Source of the DNA: Arthrobacter sp. SLBN-83
Lineage (GTDB): Bacteria > Actinomycetota > Actinomycetes > Actinomycetales > Micrococcaceae
DNA: 64,000 nucleotides
Assembly (NCBI RefSeq): GCF_006715285.1
Contig: NZ_VFMX01000001.1
Coordinates: 2,914,001 to 2,978,000 of the forward strand
Direction: 5' to 3'
The notes under the pieces are model-generated. The model did not search any database. It was given only the letters and a program-made list of their open reading frames with translations, and was not told the DNA's origin. Every line of letters starts with the position of its first letter. Position 1 is the stretch's first letter. Shown here piece after piece: positions 47,627-56,823 of the stretch. The position numbers and the translations under genes were made by a program.

Positions 47627-47650
47627 GGTTCAATTCCCCCCATCTCCACC
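47627..47650 (+). repeat. attR core (24-bp direct repeat, copy 2)
   Basis: Perfect repeat of 7712-7735, with the tmRNA T-loop through ATCTCCACC. To its right is host sequence (CCACGG), so the pre-integration tmRNA gene read CATCTCCACCCCACGG, with no in-register encoded CCA end. Confidence 0.93.
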
Positions 47651-47654
47651 CCAC

Positions 47655-47724
47655 GGTTCGAGCCATCCTTCACGGATGGCTCGAACCATCTAAAACACCC
47701 CGGTCTTCGGACCGGGGTGTTTTT
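47655..47724 (+). terminator. original chromosomal ssrA terminator pair, displaced
   Basis: Two hairpins just right of attR: 47655-47668 with 47674-47687 (14-bp perfect stem, TTCAC loop, no T-run), and 47692-47705 with 47710-47723 (14-bp perfect stem closed by a C(TTCG)G tetraloop and followed by T). In the uninfected chromosome they follow the tmRNA 3' end. Confidence 0.82.
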
Positions 47725-47834
47725 CTTTGCCCCGCGCCGGTGATTTGCGTAAGGGAGTCTGCACTGGAAACGCGGCTCCTTGGCCGGGTCGAAATGCTCT
47801 AGCAGTCGGGCCCGCGCGCCGTTATTTTCGGATC

Positions 47835-48299
47835 ATGCACAATGACGCGCCGCAAACGCCCACCGAAGTCCTGGATGCCGGAACGTGCTGGGACCTCCTC
47901 CGGGAAGTGTCCGTCGGCCATTTGGCGGTATTAGTGGACGGCTATCCGGAAGTCTTTCCGGTCAACTTCAAGGTGGACCAGGAATCTGTTGTCTTCCGCA
48001 CCGGGGAAGGAACCAAACTGCGCGCAGCCGGGGGACCACTTGCCGTCGCGCTAGAAGCCGACGGCCATGACGCGTCCCGGGCGTGGAGCGTGCTGGTCAA
48101 AGGCAGGGCCGTCATCCTGGACCCTTCGGAGGAAATCCTGTCCGGGGCCGGACTGACACTCTTTCCCTGGCAGGCGGGCCAAAAGGATCACTTCGTCCGA
48201 ATTGTCCCCACCTCCGTCAGCGGCAGGCGCTTCACCATCACGTCGCCGCTGACGTGGTGGAACCACGTGGGACAGGCAGCAAGCAGGGGCACTGGGTAG
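47835..48299 (+). CDS. PPOX-fold (pyridoxamine 5'-phosphate oxidase-like) flavin-binding protein
   Basis: 154 aa from ATG 47835 (the frame stays open upstream into non-coding). ILDAGTCWDLLREVSVGHLA-type start and VNFKVDQESVVFRTGEGTKL, VALEADGHDASRAWSVLVKG, then LTLFPWQAGQKDHFVRIVPT. These motifs match the PPOX-like FMN/F420-type split-barrel family. Residues shared by the homologues at 53701 and 56349 (RLAV/HLAV..G..PEVFPVN, FRT..GTKL) show a three-member paralogous set in this island. Substrate unknown. Confidence 0.83.
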   Translation: MHNDAPQTPTEVLDAGTCWDLLREVSVGHLAVLVDGYPEVFPVNFKVDQESVVFRTGEGTKLRAAGGPLAVALEADGHDASRAWSVLVKGRAVILDPSEEILSGAGLTLFPWQAGQKDHFVRIVPTSVSGRRFTITSPLTWWNHVGQAASRGTG

Positions 48300-48307
48300 C
48301 TTGCGCC

Positions 48308-48321
48308 GGGCCCATCGGCCC
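48308..48321 (+). promoter_or_regulatory. GGGnCnnnnGnCCC-type palindrome upstream of GH65 fusion
   Basis: GGGCCCATCGGCCC, imperfect palindrome, 36 bp before the start of the fusion gene. It matches the core of DosR/DevR boxes in spacing of GGG-C and G-CCC. Similar elements occur at 54208 and 54234. Regulator assignment is inference. Confidence 0.35.
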
Positions 48322-48356
48322 TTTCCGTAATGCGGGCTTGCTGGTACCACTGACCT

Positions 48357-51300
48357 ATGATCGGGTCGCCCACCGCCGCTGCCGCCAAACCACCGTTCGA
48401 CGCCGTCATTTTCGACCTCGACGGCGTGGTCACCAACACGGCGCTGGTCCACCAGGCTGCCTGGAAAGACGCGTTTGACCGGATCCTCCACGATCCACGG
48501 GTTCCGGCGGCCGCCAACCGTGCCCCCCTCAGCAGGACGGACTACCTCAAATACGTTGACGGGATGCCGCGTGAGGAAGGGGTGATGAGGTTCCTGGCGG
48601 CCCGCGGAGTGCGGGTCGAAAAGGGGAAAGAGACTGACGAAGCCGGAGCCTGGACGGGATTCGGCTTGGGTGCCTGGAAGAACGAATACTTCCTGCAGCA
48701 CCTCCGGGAGGACGGCGTCCAGAGCTACCCCGGGACGCTCGAACTGCTGCAACGGCTTGCGGGCGCGGCGGTTCCAACCGCCGTGGTCACCTCAAGCCGC
48801 AACGCAGCATTGGTCCTGCAGGCGGCAGGCATCCACGATCTGTTCGACGTCGTGATGGACGGAACGACGGCGGCCGGGCAGGGTCTGCGCGGAAAGCCTG
48901 CACCGGACGTGTTTCTCGCGGCCGCGTCACAGTTGGGAGTGGCCCCGGCACACGCTGTGGTGGTGGAGGATTCGGCGGCGGGGGTTGAAGCCGGCCGGCG
49001 GGGCGGGTTTGGCCTTGTGGTGGGGATCGACCGCACCGGCAACCGCCGCCAGCTTGAAGCGGCGGGGGCCGGAATCGTCCTCAACGACGTGGGAGAGCTG
49101 GACCTGGGACAAGTCATCGGCAACGCATGGCACCTCGTCTACGAAGGGTTCGACGCCGCGCACGAGGGGCACCGGGAAGCCCTGACTACCCTGGGCAACG
49201 GCTACATGGGCGTGCGGGGTGCGGCACCCGAGGGCGGCCCCTTCAGCTACGCGGGAATGTATCTTGCGGGCGTGTACAACCGGGTCCTGGCCACGGCAGC
49301 CGGTGAAACGCTGCTGGAAGAACATATGGTCAACGCACCCGACTGCCTGCGGCTTGATCTGCGCCTGCCCGGCCAGCCGTGGTGGTCGGAGGGGGGGATG
49401 ACCGTAGTCCGGGAGCGCCGCGTCCTGGACCTCAAAAAGGCGCTGCTTGAGCGCAGGCTGCTGTTGGAGGGCGCGGACCACCGGCGGCTGGAAGTGGTGC
49501 AAACCCGCTTTGTATCCATGGCCGAACCCCACTTGCTGGTCCTTGAAACGGTGATCACTGCGCTGGGCTGGGACGGTGACCTGGAAGTACGCAGTGGCAT
49601 CAATGCCGCCGTGCGCAATGCCAACCTGCCAGAACGTGCCCTGGGCTCCGACATCCATCTCGCCGACAGGACTGCCCCGCGCGGCCCCAGTCCGGAGGTG
49701 CCACCAGGTACAACCTCTGTGGTGGAAGTGGAAACGACCCAAAGCCTGATCCGTATCGCGGCAGCCTACCGAACATTCGTGTGCCAGGAGGCCGCCGGAA
49801 TCGAGGAGGGCAGGAAAGGCGGGTACCACTTCCACGTCCTCTTGCTTTCCCTTGAGGCGGGCAAGGCGGCACGGCTCACCAAGACAGTGGCAGTGGTGAC
49901 CTCCCGCGACCGCGCAATCTCCTCCCCGGAGACGGAGGCCAGAGCCGTGCTGGAGCGCATGGGCGGAGACTATGATGCATTGCTGTCGGCGCATGAGGAG
50001 GCCTGGCGCCGGGAACTCCGGCCGTTCCTGGTGGATATTGACGCCCCGGTCCAGGTGCAACTGGTTCTCAACCTGCACATCTTCCACCTGCTGCAGACAT
50101 TGACGCACCACACGGCCGAACTCGATGCCGGCGTCACCGCGCGCGGCCTGCACGGCGAAGGCTACCGCGGCCACGTCTTTTGGGATGAGCTGTTCGTCCT
50201 GCCGGTACTCACCTCGAAGACGCCCGACATTGCCCGCTCCGTGCTCGATTACCGGTGGCGGCGGCTTCCCGCTGCCCGGCACGCTGCAGTTGCGGCAGGG
50301 CTGGCGGGGGCCAAGTTTCCATGGCAGAGCGGCAGTGACGGAACCGAGGAGACACCGAAGTGGTTGTACAACGAAAGGTCCGGCAGGTGGGTGAAAGACC
50401 ATTCGCATCTGCAGGTCCACTCGGGCCTGGCCGTTGCCTTCAACGCCTGGCAGTACTTTCAGGCCACCGGCAACAAAATTTGGCTCCTCCAAAAGGGGGC
50501 TGAGTTGGTAATCGAGGTTGCCCGTTTCTTCCGTTCCCTGGCCCGCTACGACGAGCAGGGCGGCCGGTACCACCTGTGTGGCGTGGTGGGACCGGACGAA
50601 TACCACACAGGCTACCCTGGCCGGGACAAACCAGGCCTGGACGATAATGCCTACACCAACGTCATGGCGGCGTGGGTCTGCTCCCAAGCGGCTGGCATCA
50701 CGTCCTTCCTCCATGGCAGCGAGCGTGCAGGGCTCATGGAACGCCTCGGTGTCACCGCTGAGGAAACAGCCGGGTGGGCGCACATGGCAAGCGCGATGTA
50801 CGTCCCCTTTCACGGTGACGGCATCATCAGCCAGTTCGAGGGCTACGGGGACTTGAAGGAGCTTGACTGGGAACATTACCGGGACGAGTACGGCGACATT
50901 GAACGCCTGGACCTGATCCTGGAAGCCGAAAACGATGCGACCAATTGCTACAAACTGGCAAAACAGGCGGATGTCCTCATGCTGCCGTACCTGCTGGGCC
51001 ACGAAGGACTGGTCGCCATCCTCCAGCGGCTGCACTACGGATTCACACAGGAACAACTCAACCGGACAATCGAGTACTACCTGGCCCGAACGGCGCATGG
51101 ATCCACGCTGAGCAGGGTTGCGCACGCATCTGTCCTGGCAGGCCTGGACGCGGACAGGGCTTGGGACAGCTTCCGGGAAGCGCTCGACGCCGATCTGGAC
51201 GACACCCAGCATGGCACCACGCGCGCGGGGATCCATTTGGGCGCCATGGGCGGCACCATCGACGTGGTGCAGCGCAGCTTCGCGGGCCTGCGGTTCAGCG

Positions 51301-51542
51301 GGGAAACCATCGTGTTCGCGCCCAACTTGCCCACGGGTCTTCGCGCCGTCGCCTTCGAGGTCCTCTACAGAGGGCACCGGCTTCGGGTGCACCTCAAGGA
51401 CGGCCGGATGAGCATCACCTCCGCCCCCGGCGACGCCGGCCCCATCAAGGTGCATGTGTACGGCACCGATGTTGTCTTGCCTCCCGGCCGGACCCGGCAC
51501 TTCCCGATGCCTGCCCGGGCCCCCGGACTGGCGGCGTCGTGA
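48357..51542 (+). CDS. beta-phosphoglucomutase / GH65 disaccharide phosphorylase fusion
   Basis: 1,061 aa. HAD domain (about 1-245): FDLDGVV with nucleophile Asp20 and Asp22, VVTSSRNA, RGKPAPDVFL, VVEDSAAGVEAGRR. GH65 (alpha/alpha)6 domain from about 255: GNGYMGVRG, FWDELFVLPVL, GVVGPDEYH carrying the catalytic Glu (about 747) and DDNAYTN. GH65 phosphorolyses trehalose, maltose or kojibiose to beta-glucose 1-phosphate. The mutase then makes glucose 6-phosphate in the same polypeptide. Substrate cannot be fixed from sequence. The stop overlaps the phosphofructokinase start (GTGA). Confidence 0.9.
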   Translation: MIGSPTAAAAKPPFDAVIFDLDGVVTNTALVHQAAWKDAFDRILHDPRVPAAANRAPLSRTDYLKYVDGMPREEGVMRFLAARGVRVEKGKETDEAGAWTGFGLGAWKNEYFLQHLREDGVQSYPGTLELLQRLAGAAVPTAVVTSSRNAALVLQAAGIHDLFDVVMDGTTAAGQGLRGKPAPDVFLAAASQLGVAPAHAVVVEDSAAGVEAGRRGGFGLVVGIDRTGNRRQLEAAGAGIVLNDVGELDLGQVIGNAWHLVYEGFDAAHEGHREALTTLGNGYMGVRGAAPEGGPFSYAGMYLAGVYNRVLATAAGETLLEEHMVNAPDCLRLDLRLPGQPWWSEGGMTVVRERRVLDLKKALLERRLLLEGADHRRLEVVQTRFVSMAEPHLLVLETVITALGWDGDLEVRSGINAAVRNANLPERALGSDIHLADRTAPRGPSPEVPPGTTSVVEVETTQSLIRIAAAYRTFVCQEAAGIEEGRKGGYHFHVLLLSLEAGKAARLTKTVAVVTSRDRAISSPETEARAVLERMGGDYDALLSAHEEAWRRELRPFLVDIDAPVQVQLVLNLHIFHLLQTLTHHTAELDAGVTARGLHGEGYRGHVFWDELFVLPVLTSKTPDIARSVLDYRWRRLPAARHAAVAAGLAGAKFPWQSGSDGTEETPKWLYNERSGRWVKDHSHLQVHSGLAVAFNAWQYFQATGNKIWLLQKGAELVIEVARFFRSLARYDEQGGRYHLCGVVGPDEYHTGYPGRDKPGLDDNAYTNVMAAWVCSQAAGITSFLHGSERAGLMERLGVTAEETAGWAHMASAMYVPFHGDGIISQFEGYGDLKELDWEHYRDEYGDIERLDLILEAENDATNCYKLAKQADVLMLPYLLGHEGLVAILQRLHYGFTQEQLNRTIEYYLARTAHGSTLSRVAHASVLAGLDADRAWDSFREALDADLDDTQHGTTRAGIHLGAMGGTIDVVQRSFAGLRFSGETIVFAPNLPTGLRAVAFEVLYRGHRLRVHLKDGRMSITSAPGDAGPIKVHVYGTDVVLPPGRTRHFPMPARAPGLAAS

Positions 51543-52564
51543 AACGGCTGGGGATCCTCACCAGTGGTGGTGACTGCCCGGGGGTCAACGCCGTCATCCG
51601 GGGAGCGGTACTGGGCGGGGACGTCGCCCACGGGTACGAATTCGTTGGATTCAAGGACGGGTGGCGGGGTGTCCTGGAACAGGACGCCGTTCCCTTGCCC
51701 CGGACGAGCGTCCGAGGGATCTCACGCCTGGGCGGAACCATCCTCGGCACGTCCCGGACCAACCCGCTGGTGGGCAAGGGAATCGACGGGGTACGGGCGT
51801 GTTTTCGGCGCAACGGGCTGGAGGGCCTGATCGCCATCGGGGGAGAGGGGACGCTGGCGGCTGCCCGGGAACTGTGCGCGCAAGGCATCAATGGGGTGGG
51901 GGTACCCAAGACCATCGACAACGACCTTGGCGCCACGGATTACACCTTCGGTTTTGACACCGCAGTCCAAACTGCCACGGAAGCAATAGACCGCCTGCGG
52001 ACCACGGGAGAATCCCATCACCGCTGCATGGTCGCGGAAGTGATGGGCCGCAACGCCGGGTGGATAGCGCTGCATTCCGGAATGGCCTCCGGCGCGCACG
52101 CCATCCTGATACCGGAACATCCCGTATCCCTGGACCAGGTCTGTTCGTGGGTGCTGTCCGCCCGTGACCGCGGCAGGGCGCCCCTTGTGGTGGTGGCCGA
52201 AGCCTTCGCACCCGAGGGGCACGCGGCGCCTTACGCACCCCGCGGCCTGGATACTTTTGGCAGGCCACGCCTCGGAGGCATTGGACTGCTGCTTGAAGGG
52301 GAGCTGCAGATCAGGACCGGCATCGAAACCCGGGCCACAGTCCTGGGCCACATCCAGCGCGGCGGCGAACCCACGGCCTTCGACCGTGTCCTTGCCACCC
52401 GCCTGGGCCTGGCCGCCGTCGAATCTGCAGCGGTGGGCAGATGGGGAACCATGGTGTCGCTGCGTGGCACGGACATCGTGAATGTCGGACTGGAGGAGGC
52501 GCTGGGGGAACTGAAAGTGGTGCCGGAGGCGCGCTACCAGGAAGCTGCCGTCCTGTTCGGCTGA
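51539..52564 (+). CDS. pfkA: 6-phosphofructokinase
   Basis: 341 aa from GTG 51539, sharing GTGA with the upstream gene. ILTSGGDCPGVNAVIRG binds phosphate, IGGEGTLAAARELC has Gly at the position typical of ATP-dependent over PPi enzymes, PKTIDNDLGATDYTFGFDTA holds the catalytic Asp, and VAEVMGRNAGWIAL and TVLGHIQRGGEPTAFDR form the fructose 6-phosphate site. Coupling with a G6P-producing fusion suggests funnelling of storage disaccharide into glycolysis. Most PFK reactions here would follow PGI action encoded elsewhere. Confidence 0.94.
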   Translation: MKRLGILTSGGDCPGVNAVIRGAVLGGDVAHGYEFVGFKDGWRGVLEQDAVPLPRTSVRGISRLGGTILGTSRTNPLVGKGIDGVRACFRRNGLEGLIAIGGEGTLAAARELCAQGINGVGVPKTIDNDLGATDYTFGFDTAVQTATEAIDRLRTTGESHHRCMVAEVMGRNAGWIALHSGMASGAHAILIPEHPVSLDQVCSWVLSARDRGRAPLVVVAEAFAPEGHAAPYAPRGLDTFGRPRLGGIGLLLEGELQIRTGIETRATVLGHIQRGGEPTAFDRVLATRLGLAAVESAAVGRWGTMVSLRGTDIVNVGLEEALGELKVVPEARYQEAAVLFG

Positions 52565-52631
52565 AGTATCGCACTTAAGGGAAGCCAGCTTGTTCCTGGG
52601 CGGGGATTATTGGATTGAGCGCTCGGCAAAA

Positions 52632-53651
52632 CTATTTCCCATCATGTGCCGGCCGGACCCGCAGGACCGCCGATCCGGTAACCCTGTCCGCGGCAAGGTC
52701 TTCCAAAGCTTTGTCCGCGTCGTCAAACGGGTAAACCGTGGTGGTGAGGGCCAGGGAAAGCCGGGCTGCGAGGGTTAGGAACTCGTGCCCGTCCGCCCTG
52801 GTGTTGGCAGTCACACTCCGCACTTGCCGTTCAAGAAAGAGCTCCCTGGCGTAATTCAGGGCCGGTATGTCAGTCAGGTGGATCCCGGCAATGGCCAGCG
52901 TCCCGCCACGGTCCAGGGCACGCAGCGCGACGGGAACGAGGTCGCCTGCCGGGGCAAACAGTATGGCGGAATCGAGCGGTACCGGCGGTTCGGCGTAAGC
53001 GTCGCCTGCATACTCCGCTCCCAGCTCCAGCGCCAGTGACCGCGCGCTCGCAGAACGGGTCATCACGAACACGGACGCACCTTGTTTGAGCGCCAATTGG
53101 GCCGTGATGTGTGCTGAACTGCCAAATCCGTAGATGCCCAGGCGCCCGCCGACCGGCAGCGCGGCGCGTTTCAGGGCCCGGTAACCGATGATCCCGGAAC
53201 ACAGCAGCGGTGCAGCCTGTTCGTCAGTGAAGGAGGCAGGCAGAGGGTACGCGAAGTCCTCCGCCACTGTGAGGTGCTCCGCGTAGCCGCCATCCCGGTC
53301 CCAACCGGTGAAGACCGGTGACGAGCATAGATTTTCGTCACCTCGGCGGCAGTAAGGGCACTTGCCGCAGGTCCCGCCGAGCCAGGCCACCCCGACCCTG
53401 TCTCCTACCTTGAAACGGGAGCAGTCCGTCCCCGTTTCAATGACGACGCCGACTGCTTCGTGGCCGGGCACTACGTGCGGATGCTGCGGTGCCAGGTCTC
53501 CTTCTGCGAGATGGAGGTCTGTGCGGCAGATACCGCAGACGGTAACTTCCACCAGGAGTTCGCGGGTGGCCGGACTGGGGGTGGCCCGGTGTCCCAGCAC
53601 CAGGGGATGGGTGGAGAGGGGCCCGGGTTCGTTCACCCACCATGCGCGCAC
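52632..53651 (-). CDS. zinc-dependent alcohol dehydrogenase (AdhA-like)
   Basis: 339 aa from GTG 53651, which has GGAGG 4 bp upstream. A longer frame to 53729 overlaps the PPOX gene. Catalytic zinc: [15 protein letters not shown] and PGHEAVGVV. Structural zinc: [22 protein letters not shown] fold: [18 protein letters not shown]-family YAEH..T..EDF and [12 protein letters not shown] match the long-chain alcohol dehydrogenase AdhA of actinobacteria. In operon with the PPOX gene upstream. Confidence 0.9.
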   Translation of the reverse strand: MRAWWVNEPGPLSTHPLVLGHRATPSPATRELLVEVTVCGICRTDLHLAEGDLAPQHPHVVPGHEAVGVVIETGTDCSRFKVGDRVGVAWLGGTCGKCPYCRRGDENLCSSPVFTGWDRDGGYAEHLTVAEDFAYPLPASFTDEQAAPLLCSGIIGYRALKRAALPVGGRLGIYGFGSSAHITAQLALKQGASVFVMTRSASARSLALELGAEYAGDAYAEPPVPLDSAILFAPAGDLVPVALRALDRGGTLAIAGIHLTDIPALNYARELFLERQVRSVTANTRADGHEFLTLAARLSLALTTTVYPFDDADKALEDLAADRVTGSAVLRVRPAHDGK

Positions 53652-53700
53652 AGCGCCTCCCGCTCCGTTGGCCTGCCGGTGCCTCCGCCCCGCCGGCCCC

Positions 53701-54171
53701 TTATTCGAAGCCCGCCCGGGTTGCGTCATCCAGCGGGGTCTGCCACAGCAGCGGCGCGCTTACGGTAAAGCGCCTCCCCGTGATGGACTCCGGCGTGATG
53801 CGGATGAAGTGCTCCTGCCCGACGCCCTGCCACGGAAACAGGGCACGGCGGATGTCATCCAGGTCAGGGCCTGTGGGCGTTGTCTCCTGTGCCTTGCCCT
53901 TGATGACAACGCTCCAGGCGAGGCCGAACTGTGAGCTGACCGCATCCGCTTCCAGTGCAACAACGGCATCCGATTGGATTGCCTGCTGCTTGGTGCCGCT
54001 GCCCGTGCGGAAAACCAGCGATTGGCCGTCCACCTTGTAGTTGACGGGGAAGACGTCGGGATGGCCGTCGGCGATGACGGCCAGCCGTCCCACCCCGGTC
54101 TGGGAGAGGAGCGCCCAGCATTCCTCCGCGTCAAGGATTTCCGGCGCCGGTACGTTCGTGTTGTCAGTCAT
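53701..54171 (-). CDS. PPOX-fold flavin-binding protein
   Basis: 156 aa from ATG 54171. [80 protein letters not shown] show the same fold as the proteins at 47835 and 56349. First gene of the PPOX-ADH pair on this strand. Two GGG...CCC palindromes lie in its 5' region. Function, probably a flavin- or F420-dependent reductase, is inferred. Confidence 0.83.
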   Translation of the reverse strand: MTDNTNVPAPEILDAEECWALLSQTGVGRLAVIADGHPDVFPVNYKVDGQSLVFRTGSGTKQQAIQSDAVVALEADAVSSQFGLAWSVVIKGKAQETTPTGPDLDDIRRALFPWQGVGQEHFIRITPESITGRRFTVSAPLLWQTPLDDATRAGFE

Positions 54172-54207
54172 ACGGCACAGCGTAGGCAACCCTCCTGCCT
54201 GCGAAAA

Positions 54208-54247
54208 GGGCACAAAGGCCCGGCCTGAAGGGAAGGACCTAAGGCCC
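54208..54247. promoter_or_regulatory. two DosR-box-like palindromes in a divergent promoter
   Basis: GGGCACAAAGGCCC (54208-54221) and AGGACCTAAGGCCC (54234-54247), centred 26 bp apart. The second is nearly symmetric with flanks (AAGGACC-TAA-GGCCCTT). They lie between the divergent PPOX-ADH operon and the membrane protein-ADH operon. Resembles GGGACyTwAGGyCC-type boxes of the actinobacterial hypoxia response. Confidence 0.42.
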
Positions 54248-54319
54248 TTGGACCCCGGAAGGGCCGATGGGACGCTGGGGAGACGCCGGGGAAGCTGATC
54301 TTCCCTGCGAAAGGTGGCC

Positions 54320-55207
54320 ATGCTGACGCATCTGTTCCTCAACCGCCTCCTGTGGAGTGTTGCCGGACTGTTGGCACTGGGTGCTGCAGCAACGGGAATC
54401 TGGCGAACTGAAATCTACGACCGGGTGGTGGCCCCCGGGCTTGTCCCCGGTGCATACTCGCAGGATTTGCTTTCCGCGGCGGCCGGGCTCGGTTTGCTCT
54501 ACCTGGCCTGCGCGGCCAGGCCGCAAAGGACAAGGCACCAAATTGTGGCCCTTGGGCTCCTCGGCTACCTTTTCTACGCTTACGGGATTTACGTCATCGA
54601 GCGGACCTACAACGCCTTGTACCTGCTGTACATGGCGGTCTTCGCACTGTCTTTTTGGGCGCTGGCCACGGCCGGAGCCACCCTGGACCGCACAACCCCG
54701 TCGGTATCCCTGCCCCGCGCGGTGCGGCTTACGTCGGCTTCGGGCGCCATCCTTCAGCCCTTGGTTTTTTATCCCCTCTGGATCGGGATGCTCCTGCCCC
54801 TCATGGCTGCGGGCGAGCAAATCGACTCCCTCTACTCAATCTCTATCCTGGACCTTTGCTTCATCATGCCCGGGTTCGTCATCCTGTCCTTCCTGGCATA
54901 CCGGAACCACCGGACAGGATTGTTGCTCCTGCCGGCCCTGCATGTCCTGGGTTTCACGCTCATCTTCTCCCTGGCGGCGGGTGAACTGGTTAAGCCCCTG
55001 TTTGGGGCAGCGCCGGACGGGGCGGCACTCGTGCAGTCGCTTGCCCTCTCGGCGCTGTTCCTGGTGCTTGCGACATTGCACCTTGCCAAACTCCGGACCG
55101 CATGGCCACCAGGGGAAAGCCTTCCGGTCCTCCAGCCGGCGGATACGCAGCCGGCGCACCGGCAACCATCAACCGGCCGGCGAACGCAGAGCCGGCCCTC
55201 ACATTAA
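54320..55207 (+). CDS. polytopic membrane protein of unknown function
   Basis: 295 aa from ATG 54320 (GTG two codons earlier possible). About seven hydrophobic helices: LLWSVAGLLALGAAATGIW, LSAAAGLGLLYLACAA, IVALGLLGYLFYAYGIYVIE, YNALYLLYMAVFALSFWALA, ILQPLVFYPLWIGMLLPLM and two more near the C-terminus. The end is hydrophilic. No transporter or enzyme motif recognised. 10 bp upstream of an ADH gene, so likely cotranscribed. Confidence 0.72.
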   Translation: MLTHLFLNRLLWSVAGLLALGAAATGIWRTEIYDRVVAPGLVPGAYSQDLLSAAAGLGLLYLACAARPQRTRHQIVALGLLGYLFYAYGIYVIERTYNALYLLYMAVFALSFWALATAGATLDRTTPSVSLPRAVRLTSASGAILQPLVFYPLWIGMLLPLMAAGEQIDSLYSISILDLCFIMPGFVILSFLAYRNHRTGLLLLPALHVLGFTLIFSLAAGELVKPLFGAAPDGAALVQSLALSALFLVLATLHLAKLRTAWPPGESLPVLQPADTQPAHRQPSTGRRTQSRPSH

Positions 55208-55217
55208 GGAGAAGCTT

Positions 55218-56273
55218 ATGAAAGCCCTGGTCTACGGCGGACCCGGTAAAAAGTCCTGGACCGACGTCCCCGACCCCCGGATCCAGCAACCCGGCGACGC
55301 AATCGTCAAAGTCGATACAACCACCATCTGCGGTACCGACCTGCATATCCTCAAAGGTGACGTGCCCGCCGTACAGCAGGGCCGGATCCTGGGCCACGAG
55401 GGAGTGGGGACGGTCGTCGAGACCGGCCCTTCCGTGACCGGCCTCAAGGTAAACGACCGCGTCATCATCTCCTGCATCAAATCCTGCGGGCACTGTGCCA
55501 ACTGCAAGTCGGGCCTGTACTCACACTGCCTTGGCGCAGAAGGACAGCAAGGCACTGGATGGATTTTCGGCCACCTGATCGACGGTACCCAGGCCGAGTA
55601 CGTCCGCGTTCCCTACGCTGACAACTCGCTGCACCTGTTGCCTGCGGGCGTGAGCGATGAACAGGCTGTCATGCTCTCGGACATCCTTCCCACCGGCTTC
55701 GAAATCGGGGTCCAGTACGGCAGGGTCAAGCCCGGCGACAGCGTGGCGGTGGTGGGTGCAGGGCCGGTGGGCCTGGCGGCCATCACCACGGCGGGGCTTT
55801 ATGGCGCCGCCACTGTGGTGGCCATCGACCTGGACGCCAACCGCCTCCACAAGGCGAAGGAGTTCGGGGCCACGGACACGGTCCTCTCCGGCAGCGCTGA
55901 CTGGAAGGAACAGGTCCTCGCACTCACAGGCGGACACGGCGTGGACGTGGCCATCGAAGCGGTGGGCGTGCCGGCGACGTTCGCGATGTGCACCGACATT
56001 GTCCGGCCGGGCGGTTCCGTGGCCAACGTGGGAGTGCACGGAAAACCGGTGGAACTGCACCTCGAGGATCTTTGGATCCAGAACATCAACATCAGCATGG
56101 GACTGGTGAATACCAACACCACGCCTATGCTGCTCAAGCTCGTGTCACAGGGAAAAATCCGGGCGGAAAAGTTCGCCACACACCATTTTGGCTTCGACCA
56201 GTTCCTCGACGCCTACGACACCTTCTCCCGCGCCGCCGAGACCAAGGCGCTCAAGGTGGTCCTCCAGCCCTGA
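55218..56273 (+). CDS. zinc-dependent alcohol dehydrogenase
   Basis: 351 aa, ATG 55218 with AAGGAG. TTICGTDLHILKGDV, LGHEGVGTVVETG (catalytic zinc), CIKSCGHCANCKSGLYSHC (structural zinc), VAVVGAGPVGLAAITTAGLY (Rossmann), IDLDANRLHKAKEFGATDTV. Closest to MDR enzymes of the threonine/sorbitol dehydrogenase-like branch that act on alcohols. Distinct from the AdhA-like enzyme at 52632. Same operon as the membrane protein. Confidence 0.9.
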   Translation: MKALVYGGPGKKSWTDVPDPRIQQPGDAIVKVDTTTICGTDLHILKGDVPAVQQGRILGHEGVGTVVETGPSVTGLKVNDRVIISCIKSCGHCANCKSGLYSHCLGAEGQQGTGWIFGHLIDGTQAEYVRVPYADNSLHLLPAGVSDEQAVMLSDILPTGFEIGVQYGRVKPGDSVAVVGAGPVGLAAITTAGLYGAATVVAIDLDANRLHKAKEFGATDTVLSGSADWKEQVLALTGGHGVDVAIEAVGVPATFAMCTDIVRPGGSVANVGVHGKPVELHLEDLWIQNINISMGLVNTNTTPMLLKLVSQGKIRAEKFATHHFGFDQFLDAYDTFSRAAETKALKVVLQP

Positions 56274-56348
56274 AGCGTCCAGCCCTAAAGCCTCCAGCTA
56301 TGACGGAAGCGTAATTCCCGCAGCAGGCAGGTGACGAGGGCCAAACCC

Positions 56349-56813
56349 CTACAGCCAGTCGGCGGAAAAATCCACCGGCGGCCACCACCGGGTGCGTGAC
56401 CTGACCGCGAACCTGCGCCCGGTGAGGTCCGTAGGCGTGAGGGCCACCAGGTGGTCCTTGATACCGGGCTGCCACGGTTCGCGGTCGGCGTCACCGTCCG
56501 GCAGGGACATCCGGGTTTCGTCAAAGGGTTGGGGCCTGCCCTTAGCCACCACGCTCCAGACTTCCGTGGCATAGGGATTGAGCCCGTCCACCTCGAAGGC
56601 GGCAACCGCACCGCTGAGCAGTGCGCGAAGCTTGGTGCCCGGCGCGGTGCGGAATACCAAAGTTTCCCCGGTCACGGAGAAATTGACGGGAAAGATCTCC
56701 GGAATGTCACCGTTGATGACCGCCAGCCTGCCGATGTAGGAGGACCGAAGATACTTCCAGCACTCATCGGCGGGCAGGATTTCCGTTTGGGACCCTGCAG
56801 GGGAATCAGTCAT
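56349..56813 (-). CDS. PPOX-fold flavin-binding protein
   Basis: 154 aa. ILPADECWKYLRSSYIGRLA, VINGDIPEIFPVNFSVTGET, LVFRTAPGTKLRALLSGAVA, AFEVDGLNPYATEVWSVVAK. Third PPOX-like copy of the island. It starts 10 bp after the acyltransferase stop. TAGGAT overlaps that stop codon, 7 bp before the ATG with no ribosome site, so a leaderless transcript is plausible. Confidence 0.83.
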   Translation of the reverse strand: MTDSPAGSQTEILPADECWKYLRSSYIGRLAVINGDIPEIFPVNFSVTGETLVFRTAPGTKLRALLSGAVAAFEVDGLNPYATEVWSVVAKGRPQPFDETRMSLPDGDADREPWQPGIKDHLVALTPTDLTGRRFAVRSRTRWWPPVDFSADWL

Positions 56814-56823
56814 GGTACCGATC

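Larger units (their letters stand above)
7712..47650. mobile_element. integrated temperate siphovirus prophage (~39.9 kb)
   Basis: Bounded by a 24-bp perfect direct repeat of the tmRNA 3' end (7712-7735 and 47627-47650). It has integrase at the left end, immunity genes at the right end, and full head, tail, lysis, packaging and replication modules in between. All core modules needed for a tailed phage are open and in frame: TerS/TerL, portal, MuF-like, scaffold, capsid, connectors, tail tube, chaperones with frameshift, tape measure, baseplate, endolysin, holin, SSB and recombinase. No obvious disruption was seen, so it may be inducible (inference). Confidence 0.95.

Noticed and set aside
48927..51500. 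857-aa open frame on the minus strand opposite the GH65 fusion
   Set aside because: Long antisense frames arise from the strong third-position GC bias. The translation is low-complexity and no ribosome site or family motif was found, while the sense frame is a full, motif-rich enzyme.
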